NCBI GenBank assembly: GCA_002429385.1 | Contig: DIZL01000014.1 | Location: forward strand, 1 to 42,268 | Origin: Prolixibacteraceae bacterium UBA6029 | GTDB taxonomy: Bacteria; Bacteroidota; Bacteroidia; Bacteroidales; Prolixibacteraceae | Direction: 5' to 3' | Length of the DNA: 42,268 nt | In this document: positions 8,243-16,446 of the stretch, one piece after another | How the letters are laid out: every line of letters begins with the position of its first letter | Numbering within the stretch: the stretch's first letter is position 1 | Translations under genes and position numbers: made by a program | The notes under the pieces: model-generated | The model's input: the letters and a program-made list of their open reading frames with translations, nothing else | Databases searched by the model: none | Told to the model about the DNA's origin: nothing

Positions 8243-8415
8243 TCCCCTTCCTTAATGATTCATCAGCTAATCAGGAGGGAAGGCCAAAGAATAGATTCCT
8301 GAAAGGGGGGCTGCTTCCAGTTCGATAAAACCTTCTTTTTTGGGAAAATGATCCGTTGCTGGGGAATTCTCCTTGGTATTTTAAGTTATCTATCGGATTA
8401 AAATCACGGGTAAGC

Positions 8416-9771
8416 TCAGGTGATATTCCTTTTGAGTACTATTTCGAAGCAGGTCCCTTCGTTTTCGGCGCTCGAAACATTAATTTTGGCTCCATGCAGG
8501 TCAATGATCTTGGCGACAATGGCCAGGCCAATACCAAAGCCGCCAATGTATTTCACATTCTCGCCCCGGCGGAAGGGTTTAAAAATATTTTCCAGTTCAC
8601 TGTCCGGGACTCCAATACCATGATCGGAAATGCGCACCGACAGTTGTTCGGCCTTCATCGAAAGTTTAACCTCCACCTCGTCGTTCGAAAATTTACAGGC
8701 ATTGTCGATAAGGTTTTTAATGGCGATTTCAAGGAGACCTGAATTCCCGGTGATCAGTAAATCGTTTTCGTTCTCTGAATAATCGATTTTGGGAAGAATC
8801 TTCCTACCGGGGAATTTGGTTTTTATTTCCTGTATGGCGCTGAATATTAATTCGTCAATCCGCAACGGAGACAGGAATATTTGCGTGTCCCGATTCAGCT
8901 GGGCCAGTTCGAGCAAACTGTTCAGCAACGCATTAAGCTTACGCATGTCATCGACCATTCCTGAAATGTGTCTGACGTATTCCTCTTTCTTACGCTCCTT
9001 GCCGAGAATGTATTCCGATTCGGCAATGATTATAGCCAGTGGTGTGCGTAATTCGTGCGAGGCATTCGAAACAAACTCATTCTGGCTCTTAAAAACCAGT
9101 TCCAGATCCGACAACATCTGGTTGAAGGTGATCGCCAGCTGTTCAATCTCATCCCTGCCGCGTCCTTCGTTTAACCGCCTGTTCAGCTTAGCCGAATTGA
9201 TCTCTTTCACCTCCGATATGATATCCGATATAGGTTTTATAGCCAGTTTCGAAAAGAAATAGGAGGCTGTGATGGAAAGCCATATACTAAAAATAATACT
9301 CCAGAATAAGATGGTTCGTAACTCAATCAGGTTTTGGGCCCTTGAATTATCGTAAGCCAACACGTAAACATGGTAAGGATTTTTCTTTATCCGGTGATTA
9401 TAGCTTACTCCGTCTTTCTCGCCAATGGCGAAATAATTCGGACTTGAATTGTAAGACTTCTCGAGAAGAATCTTGGCCGACAAATAGTGAGTATTATTGC
9501 TGTATATCAGGTTATTCGATGAGTCTGTGAGTGCAATTTCTTCCTCTACCAGTGAACTGGTGGTTTCGTGGATTTTCTTTAAAAGCGTTGAATCAACTCC
9601 TTCAACGCTGATTAATAAAATGGCAGTGTTTTGTGCCTTTTCCAGAAGAAGCTCCCTGAATTTTGACCGCTGGCTGGTGTATGAAAAATAGTATACCAGT
9701 AAGGAAAAGAAAAAGAGTATTCCGATGACGACTAAAGTAAGCTGGACGGATAACCTGATTTTAATGCTCAT
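8416..9771 (-). CDS. Sensor histidine kinase (HAMP-HisKA-HATPase)
   Basis: Inner-membrane sensor kinase. TM1 (about residues 10-32 from the Met chosen) and TM2 (LFWSIIFSIWLSITASYFF) bracket a periplasmic domain of about 125 residues, followed by HAMP (KLAIKPISDIISEVKEI). The H-box is VSNASHELRTPLAIII with the phospho-acceptor His; the N box is IKNLIDNACKFS; the G boxes are DHGIGVP and GGFGIGLAIV. The start at 9771 (MSIKIRLS) is preferred to 9801. It lies 93 bp downstream of the response regulator gene and is presumably co-transcribed. The build resembles CusS/ArlS-type kinases, but the signal is not evident. Confidence 0.9.
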   Translation of the reverse strand: MSIKIRLSVQLTLVVIGILFFFSLLVYYFSYTSQRSKFRELLLEKAQNTAILLISVEGVDSTLLKKIHETTSSLVEEEIALTDSSNNLIYSNNTHYLSAKILLEKSYNSSPNYFAIGEKDGVSYNHRIKKNPYHVYVLAYDNSRAQNLIELRTILFWSIIFSIWLSITASYFFSKLAIKPISDIISEVKEINSAKLNRRLNEGRGRDEIEQLAITFNQMLSDLELVFKSQNEFVSNASHELRTPLAIIIAESEYILGKERKKEEYVRHISGMVDDMRKLNALLNSLLELAQLNRDTQIFLSPLRIDELIFSAIQEIKTKFPGRKILPKIDYSENENDLLITGNSGLLEIAIKNLIDNACKFSNDEVEVKLSMKAEQLSVRISDHGIGVPDSELENIFKPFRRGENVKYIGGFGIGLAIVAKIIDLHGAKINVSSAENEGTCFEIVLKRNIT

Positions 9772-9864
9772 AGGAAACGGGTGTATGATGGACTGATCCA
9801 AAGATACTCAAATGTTTTATTGTCCTTTCAGAGCAGATCCACAAATACGATTTTTAATAGGAGA

Positions 9865-10557
9865 TCACAATTCCTTCTCGCTGCAATAAAAGCCAAAGCC
9901 AAATTTAGTATGGATTATCTTTGGCTCAAAATCCTTATCGATTTTCTTTCGCAGGTAATTCACATACACATCAATAATATTTGTTCCGGTTTCAAAATCC
10001 AGGTCCCAGACTTTCTCAATGATAAATTCACGGGACAGAAGTTTATCTTTATTCACCAGGAAGGTTCTCATCAGGGCAAATTCTTTCGAGGTCAGTTCAA
10101 TTTTCTTTCCCGAACGGGTAGCCGTTTTGGTATCCAGATCCATTTCGAAGTCGGCAATCTGTAATTTACGGGTCTCGGGGACAGTCACATTCTTTCGCTT
10201 CAGGAAAACATTGATACGGGCAAGCAATTCCCTGAAATCGACGGGTTTCAATACGTAATCGTCAGCCCCTGCCTCGAATCCGATCAGTTTATTTTCCTGG
10301 GTCCCAAAGGCAGTAAGCATGATGATGGGAATTTTACTGTTTGTTTTCCGGATTTCCTTACATAGCTCGTATCCATTCATCAGGGGTAAACCAATATCCA
10401 GAATGATGAGATCAAAAACTGAATTTTCCATCATTCTTTTCCCCACATATCCGTCGTTGGCAACCTCTGCATTAAACCCTGATTCCTGCAACTGCTTTTG
10501 AAGAATTTCAGCCAGCCTCAATTCATCTTCCACAATTAAGATATGAGCCTCAAACAT
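9865..10557 (-). CDS. OmpR/PhoB-family response regulator
   Basis: The receiver domain begins HILIVEDELRLAE with the acidic pair; the phospho-acceptor Asp is in LIILDIGLP, the Thr switch in IIMLTAFG and the Lys in YVLKPVDFREL. A C-terminal winged helix follows (LTSKEFALMRTFL...WDLDFETGTNIIDVYVNYLRKKI). It is partner to the kinase directly downstream. The ATG at 10557 is chosen over 10578 because a perfect -7 element on the same strand (10576-10583) puts the transcription start near 10569, downstream of the alternative start. Four 11-bp direct repeats just upstream (10609-10652) are a plausible autoregulatory binding site. Confidence 0.92.
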   Translation of the reverse strand: MFEAHILIVEDELRLAEILQKQLQESGFNAEVANDGYVGKRMMENSVFDLIILDIGLPLMNGYELCKEIRKTNSKIPIIMLTAFGTQENKLIGFEAGADDYVLKPVDFRELLARINVFLKRKNVTVPETRKLQIADFEMDLDTKTATRSGKKIELTSKEFALMRTFLVNKDKLLSREFIIEKVWDLDFETGTNIIDVYVNYLRKKIDKDFEPKIIHTKFGFGFYCSEKEL

Positions 10558-10575
10558 ATTATTTGGTTTTTGTGA

Positions 10576-10583
10576 CAAAACTA
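10576..10583 (-). promoter_or_regulatory. -7 promoter element of the response regulator/kinase operon
   Basis: Read on the minus strand this is TAGTTTTG, an exact TAnnTTTG match. The start of transcription would be near 10569, 12 nt before the ATG at 10557. Confidence 0.55.
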
Positions 10584-10608
10584 AGATACAATCATCAATA
10601 AATCCTAA

Positions 10609-10652
10609 TTCTAATAAGATTTTAATAACATTCTAACTACACTCTAACCGAC
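10609..10652 (+). promoter_or_regulatory. Operator of four 11-bp direct repeats between divergent promoters
   Basis: The four units are TTCTAATAAGA, TTTTAATAACA, TTCTAACTACA and CTCTAACCGAC, in exact 11-bp register. OmpR/PhoB-type winged-helix regulators bind such tandem repeats. The array sits 25 bp upstream of the minus-strand -7 element of the two-component operon and 18 bp upstream of a plus-strand -7 element at 10671. It could therefore serve both directions. Confidence 0.65.
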
Positions 10653-10670
10653 TAATAGAAATTAGAGCCG

Positions 10671-10885
10671 TAGATTTGCTTTGTGTATTGGAAGAACCTA
10701 TTTATTTAAACGTTTCAATGAATAAACAGTTTCCCAATTTCTTTTTAAGGTTTTTTATTTAAACGATTTGATTGGTTTTATAATATAACTTCTATTCAAT
10801 TTTTAGGTTTTCTCTTCTCGTCTGTAAGGAAAGTGCAGGCATTTGGAAATTTCAAAAATACCGCAGACCGAATCTGCGGTATTTT
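10671..10885 (+). ncRNA. Candidate small RNA of about 200 nt between a promoter and a strong terminator
   Basis: TAGATTTG at 10671-10678 is an exact -7 match downstream of the 11-bp operator array. A perfect 13-bp terminator hairpin (10855-10867 with 10873-10885) lies about 170 nt after the inferred start. Between them the + strand has only a 14-codon frame (from 10715), so a non-coding transcript is the simplest reading. The AT-rich body has no obvious strong fold. No conservation data are available; this is a prediction. Confidence 0.35.
10855..10885. terminator. Bidirectional intrinsic terminator
   Basis: AAAATACCGCAGA pairs perfectly with TCTGCGGTATTTT across a 5-nt loop (CCGAA), with A- and T-tracts on both sides. 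It would end the candidate small RNA on the + strand. It could also end read-through from the thioredoxin-like gene on the minus strand, although that gene stops about 330 bp away. Confidence 0.85.
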
Positions 10886-11217
10886 GATTTTATAGCCTCT
10901 CCTTCATTCCCTGTTTTGATCCGAATTATCCAATAAAAGTAAGGATAGATCATTAAACCTGAACCCCAACCGATAATCCTGAATCTAATATACAACCATT
11001 TGTATTTCCCATTGTTCGGATCACACGCTATTTTATGTGGAATCTCATTTCAGGAAATTCAACTGGATGCCGCCATCCCGGAAAGCTATTTTAATCTGAG
11101 CAGCCTGAAATAAAATTACTTTCGGAACAACAGGGATTCCATCCTTTCTGATAGAGACCCTAAACGATCATGGACATGAGCGCTGTGCAGGGAAAAGGGA
11201 TGGAATCCTTTTGATGC
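10886..11217. other. Gene-free stretch with a long-range inverted repeat
   Basis: No coding sequence is seen. A 14-15 bp inverted repeat with one bulge (11134-11147 GGATTCCATCCTTT; 11194-11208 AAAGGGATGGAATCC) encloses 46 nt and ends 10 bp before the stop codon of the thioredoxin-like gene on the minus strand. It may be its 3' hairpin. Confidence 0.5.
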
Positions 11218-12399
11218 TCATCTTTTTTGCAATTCTTCCAGAAGTTTGTCCCCCTCGGTATAGTCCCATCCGTCTTTCTTGGCAATACTTTTCCCTTGCT
11301 TCAGCATCAGAATGGCGTCCTGCTTATTGTTTATTTTCAGATCAAGCTTTGCGCCTAAAATGCAGGTTCCGTATTCTTTCTGCAATTCCAGCGACCTCTT
11401 CGTCCATTTGACCGCCTGGGCTATGGCCGTTGTATCCGAAACACGATTAAGATATACATTGGCTATTTCAATCAGCCGTGAATAACTATTCCAGTCATAT
11501 GTCCCCACCGATGTTAGAGATGTTTTCTGATAAGCCTTCCAGTTGCCCGTCGATTCAGACAACAGGATATCGAAGTAAAAGAGGAGTGAGTCAACCTGAT
11601 ACAGGTGAATAGCGGCTGCCGGTTCCCTTTTAATGAAATAGTTAACTGTATCTTTGGCCATCACCAGCGGATTCAGCATTTCCCTGACAAGATAGATAAT
11701 CTTTCGCTCAACTCTATCCGGCGAAGTAATGGCCGCAAACTCTTTCTGATGGCTAAGTACGAATTGAAATTCACGCGAATTGATATCTGTAATTCCGTTG
11801 GATATGATCATCCAGTTCATTTCTGTGAGTAATTGTTTTTCGTTTTGGGTGGCAAAGTAGGCTTTAACCATTGATGAACAATCCAATCCACCTTTTTTGA
11901 GGGCCCTCAGGTAACGAAGGCAATTATCAGCATTGCTTACATCGTTTTCAAACTGCTGCTTCAGATAGGGCAATTGTTTTTCAGGCTGAAGGGCATACAT
12001 CCCTTCCGAGATAAATTGCTGCGCCTTAAACTCCCCGGTCATGCGGTAAAGGGTTGTTCCCTGACTGTCAAAAATGATAAACGTGGGATAAGATTCAATC
12101 TTTAAACTTTGGTGAAGCTCCACTCCTTCGCCTTTCTCCATATCCTGCGCGGCACAGATAAAGTGTTCATTGTAGAAATCGGCGACCGCAGGATCAGTGA
12201 ACACAGTTTTTCTCATCACGGCGCAATGGGGGCACCAGCTGGCATAGCACATCAGCAGCACGGGTTTGTGCTCCGCTTTCGACCGTTCAAGCGCGGCTTC
12301 AAGACCATTCTCTTCCAGATGAAGCGTTTGCTGTGCAGATCCCGTTTGCCACGCAACAAAAAACAGCAACAGCATGACCACTTTTAGCTTATGATCCAT
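11218..12399 (-). CDS. Exported thioredoxin-fold protein with a CPHC motif
   Basis: 393 residues. A signal peptide (LKVVMLLLFFVAWQTGSA) is followed by a thioredoxin-like domain of the Thioredoxin_7/DUF255-like type at about residues 28-135: KPVLLMCYASWCPHCAVMRKTVF has the redox pair CPHC, and KIESYPTFIIFDSQG holds the cis-proline. The remaining 250 residues are helical with TPR-like repeats near the C terminus (WTKRSLELQKEYGTCILGAK, AILMLKQGKSIAKKDG). The CPHC dipeptide resembles DsbA more than thioredoxin, so a periplasmic disulfide role is possible, but substrates are unknown. It is monocistronic and convergent with the region at 10.7 kb. Confidence 0.85.
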   Translation of the reverse strand: MDHKLKVVMLLLFFVAWQTGSAQQTLHLEENGLEAALERSKAEHKPVLLMCYASWCPHCAVMRKTVFTDPAVADFYNEHFICAAQDMEKGEGVELHQSLKIESYPTFIIFDSQGTTLYRMTGEFKAQQFISEGMYALQPEKQLPYLKQQFENDVSNADNCLRYLRALKKGGLDCSSMVKAYFATQNEKQLLTEMNWMIISNGITDINSREFQFVLSHQKEFAAITSPDRVERKIIYLVREMLNPLVMAKDTVNYFIKREPAAAIHLYQVDSLLFYFDILLSESTGNWKAYQKTSLTSVGTYDWNSYSRLIEIANVYLNRVSDTTAIAQAVKWTKRSLELQKEYGTCILGAKLDLKINNKQDAILMLKQGKSIAKKDGWDYTEGDKLLEELQKR

Positions 12400-12561
12400 A
12401 TTCCTTAACTTTTTAAATGCATGAGGTTATGTATTGTAAGGATACTTTGACTGGTAAAGATATTCAATTTCACTGAAGGCTAAGTATCAGACCTATACAA
12501 TTTGATCATTCAGAAACGATCTTTTCTTAACCACTGAGACGCTCATTTGTTTTTTTGTTTG

Positions 12562-12569
12562 TAAATTTG
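12562..12569 (+). promoter_or_regulatory. -7 promoter element for the FMN-binding split-barrel gene
   Basis: TAAATTTG matches TAnnTTTG exactly. T-rich TTTG copies lie upstream at 12546 and 12554, but not at the usual 19-21 bp spacing. The transcript would start near 12576, just before the leader hairpin. Confidence 0.45.
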
Positions 12570-12575
12570 ACTGGA

Positions 12576-12679
12576 ATTCCATCTAAAGGAAAGACTCCTG
12601 ACCAGTCATTCCTTAGATTTGGATATCTCACTATTAACTCATTCGTCCATTTAATCAATCTGAAAGGAGTCTTACAATC
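12576..12679 (+). promoter_or_regulatory. Structured 5' leader with an anti-Shine-Dalgarno loop
   Basis: A hairpin (TCC-AT-CTAA-GGAA at 12578-12591 with its complement at 12609-12623, small bulges) has a 17-nt loop at 12592-12608. Its sequence AGACTCCT is perfectly complementary to AGGAGTCT at 12665-12672, which contains the Shine-Dalgarno sequence of the gene starting at 12680. With stem base A12591 the match is 9 bp. Loop-to-SD pairing forms a pseudoknot like those in translational riboswitches. The other half of the loop, CCAGTC (12602-12607), is also complementary to GACTGG at 12569-12574, which probably lies upstream of the transcript. No known riboswitch class is recognised. Confidence 0.45.
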
Positions 12680-13078
12680 ATGGCACAACTTACGCAGGAA
12701 ATGAAGGAAATGATCCAAACACAACAGTGTTTCCAGGCAACCGTCAGTAAAGATGGCATTCCGAACAACGCCCCCAAGCGTTCAACACGGGTCTTTGATG
12801 ATGAAACCCTGATCTTTAGTGAAGGTACCGGTGGCAGGACCTATCAGAATATATTGGATGGATCGAAAGTAGCTGTGGCAGTCGTGAACAGGGAAATACT
12901 TGACGGGTACCGCTTTCTGGGCACTCCTGAAGTGTTAACCGAGGGCGTCATCTATGATAAATCTGCTGAAATGTCTTTAAAAAACGGTATGCCTATACCC
13001 AAGGCCGTTATCCTGATTCATATTGATGAGATATACAGCCTGAAACCAGGCCCCATGGCAGGCAAGAGGATTGCATAA
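12680..13078 (+). CDS. Pyridoxamine 5'-phosphate oxidase-like FMN-binding split-barrel protein
   Basis: 132 residues, the usual length for small stand-alone split-barrel flavoproteins. The N-terminal helix (LTQEMKEMIQTQQCFQATVS) and strands up to DDETLIFSEGTGGRTYQNIL match the PNPOx-like superfamily, where the 'R-TYQNI' segment contacts FMN phosphate. Such proteins bind FMN (or F420/heme in other branches) and often act as small reductases; the substrate is not known here. There is an unusually strong Shine-Dalgarno sequence (AAAGGAG, 12663-12669), apparently masked by the leader hairpin loop. It is monocistronic. Confidence 0.8.
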   Translation: MAQLTQEMKEMIQTQQCFQATVSKDGIPNNAPKRSTRVFDDETLIFSEGTGGRTYQNILDGSKVAVAVVNREILDGYRFLGTPEVLTEGVIYDKSAEMSLKNGMPIPKAVILIHIDEIYSLKPGPMAGKRIA

Positions 13079-13179
13079 ATTATACTCTTGCCCCGGGAGA
13101 GCATCCTTCCTTGTTAAATCCCAACATTTTGGCTTTCAACTTTCATACCTGCTCACAATTAAAAAATGAATGGGTGAAA

Positions 13180-13330
13180 TTCGCATGTTAAACGGCGTAT
13201 ACCAAGGTTGGTATTTGAGTATACATGTTGTATATATGGAGATTAGCATAAGTGTAGCCTATGTGTTCCTGAATACATAAGGTACACTCAATGTACACAC
13301 AAGGTATACACAAGGTGACACTTTGGGGGT
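13180..13330 (+). repeat. Dispersed GTAC-rich repeat, copy A
   Basis: The core at 13279-13317 (39 bp, starting AAGGTACACTCAATGTACAC) is identical, in inverted orientation, to 26207-26245. The flanks are also recognisably related for about 100 bp (for example GTGTTCCTGAA upstream of both). The element consists of reiterated ACACAAGGTAYAC words and has no open frame. Confidence 0.8.
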
Positions 13331-13434
13331 ACCCGTTTAAAGCACGAAGAGGAGTCCTGTATCACCCTATTCGTAAACTTCAGACAATTTGGGATAAATC
13401 AAAATCCACTATATGAATGTGTCAACTAATATTA

Positions 13435-13442
13435 TAGATTTG
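13435..13442 (+). promoter_or_regulatory. -7 promoter element of the T9SS cargo gene
   Basis: TAGATTTG is an exact -7 match, 19 bp before the ATG at 13462. No good -33 element is seen. Confidence 0.45.
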
Positions 13443-13461
13443 TAGAACTAATATCGTCTGT

Positions 13462-15993
13462 ATGAAGCTAAAGTCTTTTGTTTTCATGCAATTGATGCTT
13501 TGCTTAATCTTCATAGCAGCATCAGGTCAACCTTCACTTTTTACTCCAAAAGGAATTGGTGGGGGTGGAGCATTATTCTTTCCAAAGATTAATCCTGCAA
13601 ATGATAATGAGTTTTATGTGAGTTGCGATATGAGTGAGCTTTTTCACAGTACGGATTATGGGAAATCGTATTCGCAAATTCCATTCTCCATTCTCCAGGT
13701 ATTCAATACCTCCACTTATGAGTATACCAAAGACAATAATATAGCTTATAGCAATTTCAATGATGGGAATTCAGGCTATCCGGTAAAAACTATCGATGGT
13801 GGGCATACCTGGAATGCCCTGCCCGGTTATTCTGTCCCTGATTATGACAATATCTATCGGATCGTTGCCAATTATAACAATCCCAATCAATTGATTATGG
13901 GTTCTTACGGTTATATATTTTTCTCCGGCGATGGCGGTACAAGCTTCAGGATAATAAAAAATGCTGCAGATAATGGAGCAGGTTTAATTTTGGGTGGCGT
14001 TTTCTGGGATGGGAACAATATCTATATCGGAACCAATGATGGTCTTATAAGGTCTTCGGATTCCGGATTGACATTTACCGTTCAGAATACTTCAGGAATT
14101 GCTTCAGGACAGGTGATCTGGAATTTTGTTGGGGCAAAAAATGGGAGTACTACACGATTTGCCTGTATTACATCAAATGTAGCCGATACGTATAATGGGG
14201 TGATGCCCTGGGATTATTACAACTTCGCCAAAGGGGTTTATACGATGGATGATGACAATGGAATCTGGGTCTCCAGATCAACGGGTATCAATTTTGCCAA
14301 TGATTTTGTGATGTATGCAGGCATGGCTGAAAATGATATCAGTACGATTTATTTGGGCGGACATGATAATGCATTAGGGGCTCCCCTGGTTTACAAATCT
14401 TCCGATGCTGGTTTGAGCTGGACCAAAGTGTTCAAGACCAGTAATAACTCAAATATTATAACGGGGTGGGAGGGTATCGGTGGTGACAAGGCATGGAGTT
14501 GGAGCGAAACCTGTTTTGGGATAAGTGTTGCACCCAATAATTCAAAGAAAGTTCTGTTTGGCAGTTTTAGCAACGTTGAAGCCACATCTGATGGCGGAGA
14601 CATCTGGACTCAGGCGTATGTAAGTCCCAACGATCAACATCCGGCAGGAGCAACTACTCTGGCAAAGCAGTCTTATACGAGTATCGGCCTTGAAAACACG
14701 ACCTGCTGGCAGGTTCAATGGATCGATGCAAATAATATGATGGCCTGTTTTAGTGATATTGGAGGCATACGAAGTATTGATGGCGGGAATAAATGGAGTT
14801 TCAATTACATTGGGTTTTCTGTAAATTCAATCTACCGGATGGTCAAAACCAGTAATGGAAATCTGTATGGCGCCTGCTCCAATATTCATGATATGTACCA
14901 AAGTACCCGATTGGCCGATGCACAACTGGACGCGTCAGATGGTAACGGTAAAATTGTGCGTTCGACAGATTACGGTTCAACCTGGACAACTTTGCACAGC
15001 TTTGGCCATCCAGTCTACTGGCTGGCAAATGATCCAAATAACCCGGAAAGAATGTATGCCTCAGTCATTCATTTTGGCGGGACACAAGGTTCACAGGCAG
15101 GAGGAATTTATATTACCAATAATCTGTCTGGCGGAGCAACATCTACATGGACAAAACTACCTAATCCGCCACGGACTGAAGGTCATCCGGCCTGCATACA
15201 GGTTCTGAATGATGGCAAGATGGTTTGTACTTTTTCAGGCAGAAGAACTAGCGCAGGATTCACCAAAAGTTCGGGGGTTTTTCTTTATGATCCAACAACT
15301 AATACCTGGAGCGATCTAAGCAACAGTGGAATGCTTTATTGGACAAATGATATTATCATTGATCCATCTGATCCTGCCCAGAATACCTGGTATGTTTGTG
15401 TTTTCAGTGGCTGGGGGGGTGCTCCGAACGGTTTGGGTGGTTTGTATAAAACGACTGATCGGGGAAAGAACTGGACAAAGCTTACGGATAGTCAATTTGA
15501 CCGGGTTACTTCCATTACATTTAATCCACAAGTTCCCAATCAGGCTTATCTTACCACTGAAACGCAGGGACTCTGGGTGAGCAATAACATGAATACAGCT
15601 TTGCCAACCTGGACTTTGGTTGATAGTTACCCTTTCCGCCAACCTGAACGGGTATTCTTTAATCCATATAATCTGAACGAAATGTGGGTGACAAGTTTTG
15701 GGAATGGAATGAAGGTTGGTTTAATGAATGCCACCGGATTGAATGAAGTAAAGTTTGATCAATCAAAAGTTTCCGTTTATCCCAATCCATTTAATGAGAC
15801 TATTCATTTCACAACTAGTGATTTGAGCAATCAAGTCATTAAAATAAATGTTTTCGATTTGGATGGTCAAATGCTGATGTCAGTACCAAGTGAGAATAAT
15901 TCAATACATACTTCCTCATTAGCTTCAGGAATCTATATCCTGGAATTCTTTTTTAACGATCATTCAAGGGAATATAGAAAGTTAGTGAAATGA
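13462..15993 (+). CDS. T9SS-secreted protein with BNR/sortilin-like beta-propeller repeats
   Basis: 843 residues: signal peptide (FVFMQLMLCLIFIAASGQ), a long beta-propeller region and a type IX secretion sorting domain. Asp-box/BNR-type motifs recur (HSTDYGKSYSQI, KTIDGGHTWNAL, RSSDSGLTFTVQ, KSSDAGLSWTKV, RSIDGGNKWSFN, RSTDYGSTWTTL, KTTDRGKNWTKL). This is the pattern of GH74-like and VPS10/sortilin propellers. The last 80 residues begin VYPNPFNETIHF and end in YRKLVK, the standard T9SS type A C-terminal domain that sends the protein across the outer membrane. An endo-xyloglucanase role is possible, but I cannot place the catalytic Asp pair, so the enzyme activity is unassigned. No glycan-uptake genes adjoin it. 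Confidence 0.85.
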   Translation: MKLKSFVFMQLMLCLIFIAASGQPSLFTPKGIGGGGALFFPKINPANDNEFYVSCDMSELFHSTDYGKSYSQIPFSILQVFNTSTYEYTKDNNIAYSNFNDGNSGYPVKTIDGGHTWNALPGYSVPDYDNIYRIVANYNNPNQLIMGSYGYIFFSGDGGTSFRIIKNAADNGAGLILGGVFWDGNNIYIGTNDGLIRSSDSGLTFTVQNTSGIASGQVIWNFVGAKNGSTTRFACITSNVADTYNGVMPWDYYNFAKGVYTMDDDNGIWVSRSTGINFANDFVMYAGMAENDISTIYLGGHDNALGAPLVYKSSDAGLSWTKVFKTSNNSNIITGWEGIGGDKAWSWSETCFGISVAPNNSKKVLFGSFSNVEATSDGGDIWTQAYVSPNDQHPAGATTLAKQSYTSIGLENTTCWQVQWIDANNMMACFSDIGGIRSIDGGNKWSFNYIGFSVNSIYRMVKTSNGNLYGACSNIHDMYQSTRLADAQLDASDGNGKIVRSTDYGSTWTTLHSFGHPVYWLANDPNNPERMYASVIHFGGTQGSQAGGIYITNNLSGGATSTWTKLPNPPRTEGHPACIQVLNDGKMVCTFSGRRTSAGFTKSSGVFLYDPTTNTWSDLSNSGMLYWTNDIIIDPSDPAQNTWYVCVFSGWGGAPNGLGGLYKTTDRGKNWTKLTDSQFDRVTSITFNPQVPNQAYLTTETQGLWVSNNMNTALPTWTLVDSYPFRQPERVFFNPYNLNEMWVTSFGNGMKVGLMNATGLNEVKFDQSKVSVYPNPFNETIHFTTSDLSNQVIKINVFDLDGQMLMSVPSENNSIHTSSLASGIYILEFFFNDHSREYRKLVK

Positions 15994-16050
15994 TTGGGTG
16001 TAATAAGAATAAAAGTCATTCAATATCTATTAATTGGATGACTTTAAATG

Positions 16051-16122
16051 TAGTCCCACCGGGAATCGAACCCGGATCTACGGTTTAGGAAACCGCTATT
16101 CTATCCGTTGAACTATGGAACC
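16051..16122 (-). tRNA. tRNA-Arg, anticodon CCU
   Basis: The minus strand folds into a complete cloverleaf of 72 nt: acceptor GGTTCCA/TGGGACT with discriminator A, D-arm GTTC...GAAT, anticodon stem GCGGT/ACCGT with loop TTCCTAA (anticodon CCT, reading AGG), 4-nt variable loop and T-arm CCGGG-TTCGATT-CCCGG. CCA is not fully encoded. It is read against the flanking T9SS cargo and frd genes. I saw no direct repeat of its 3' end nearby that would mark an integrated element. Confidence 0.93.
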
Positions 16123-16321
16123 ATTTTTCTTATCAGGGTCTGATATCTACTATCTGGTATCTATTATCTGACTTTCCCTTTTCACAAAGGTGCTGCAAAA
16201 ATATGCAAATATGCTGGCTATGCAAAGATGAGCAAACATATTTTTTTATCCCCAGTAAAATCGACTAAGGGTATTGAATAGTTGAATTTAAGAATATCAT
16301 ACTTCGCTATTTTAGGGAATT

Positions 16322-16354
16322 TTTGCATAGAAACATTATAAATTAGTTAATTTG
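16322..16354 (+). promoter_or_regulatory. Promoter of the frd/sdh operon
   Basis: TTTG at 16322-16325 and TTAATTTG at 16347-16354 (one mismatch to TAnnTTTG) are 21 bp apart, the usual Bacteroidota spacing. This gives a leader of about 85 nt before the ATG at 16447. The rest of 16123-16446 holds nothing else that I recognise. Confidence 0.5.
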
Positions 16355-16446
16355 CGCTGCATTTTATTGGTTGTATTGTCTGTTAACTCTACTTTTGACC
16401 GGCGAATAAAATTGAAGTTATATTTTAAATAAAAATCTGTTAATCT

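Noticed and set aside
8789..9262. A 157-codon frame on the + strand opposite the histidine kinase
   Set aside because: It has no recognisable domain and lies wholly within a clear kinase gene on the other strand; its openness follows from the kinase codon pattern.
16051..16122. tRNA-Arg as an integration site for an island
   Set aside because: No direct repeat of its 3' end and no integrase gene were found on either side within the window.
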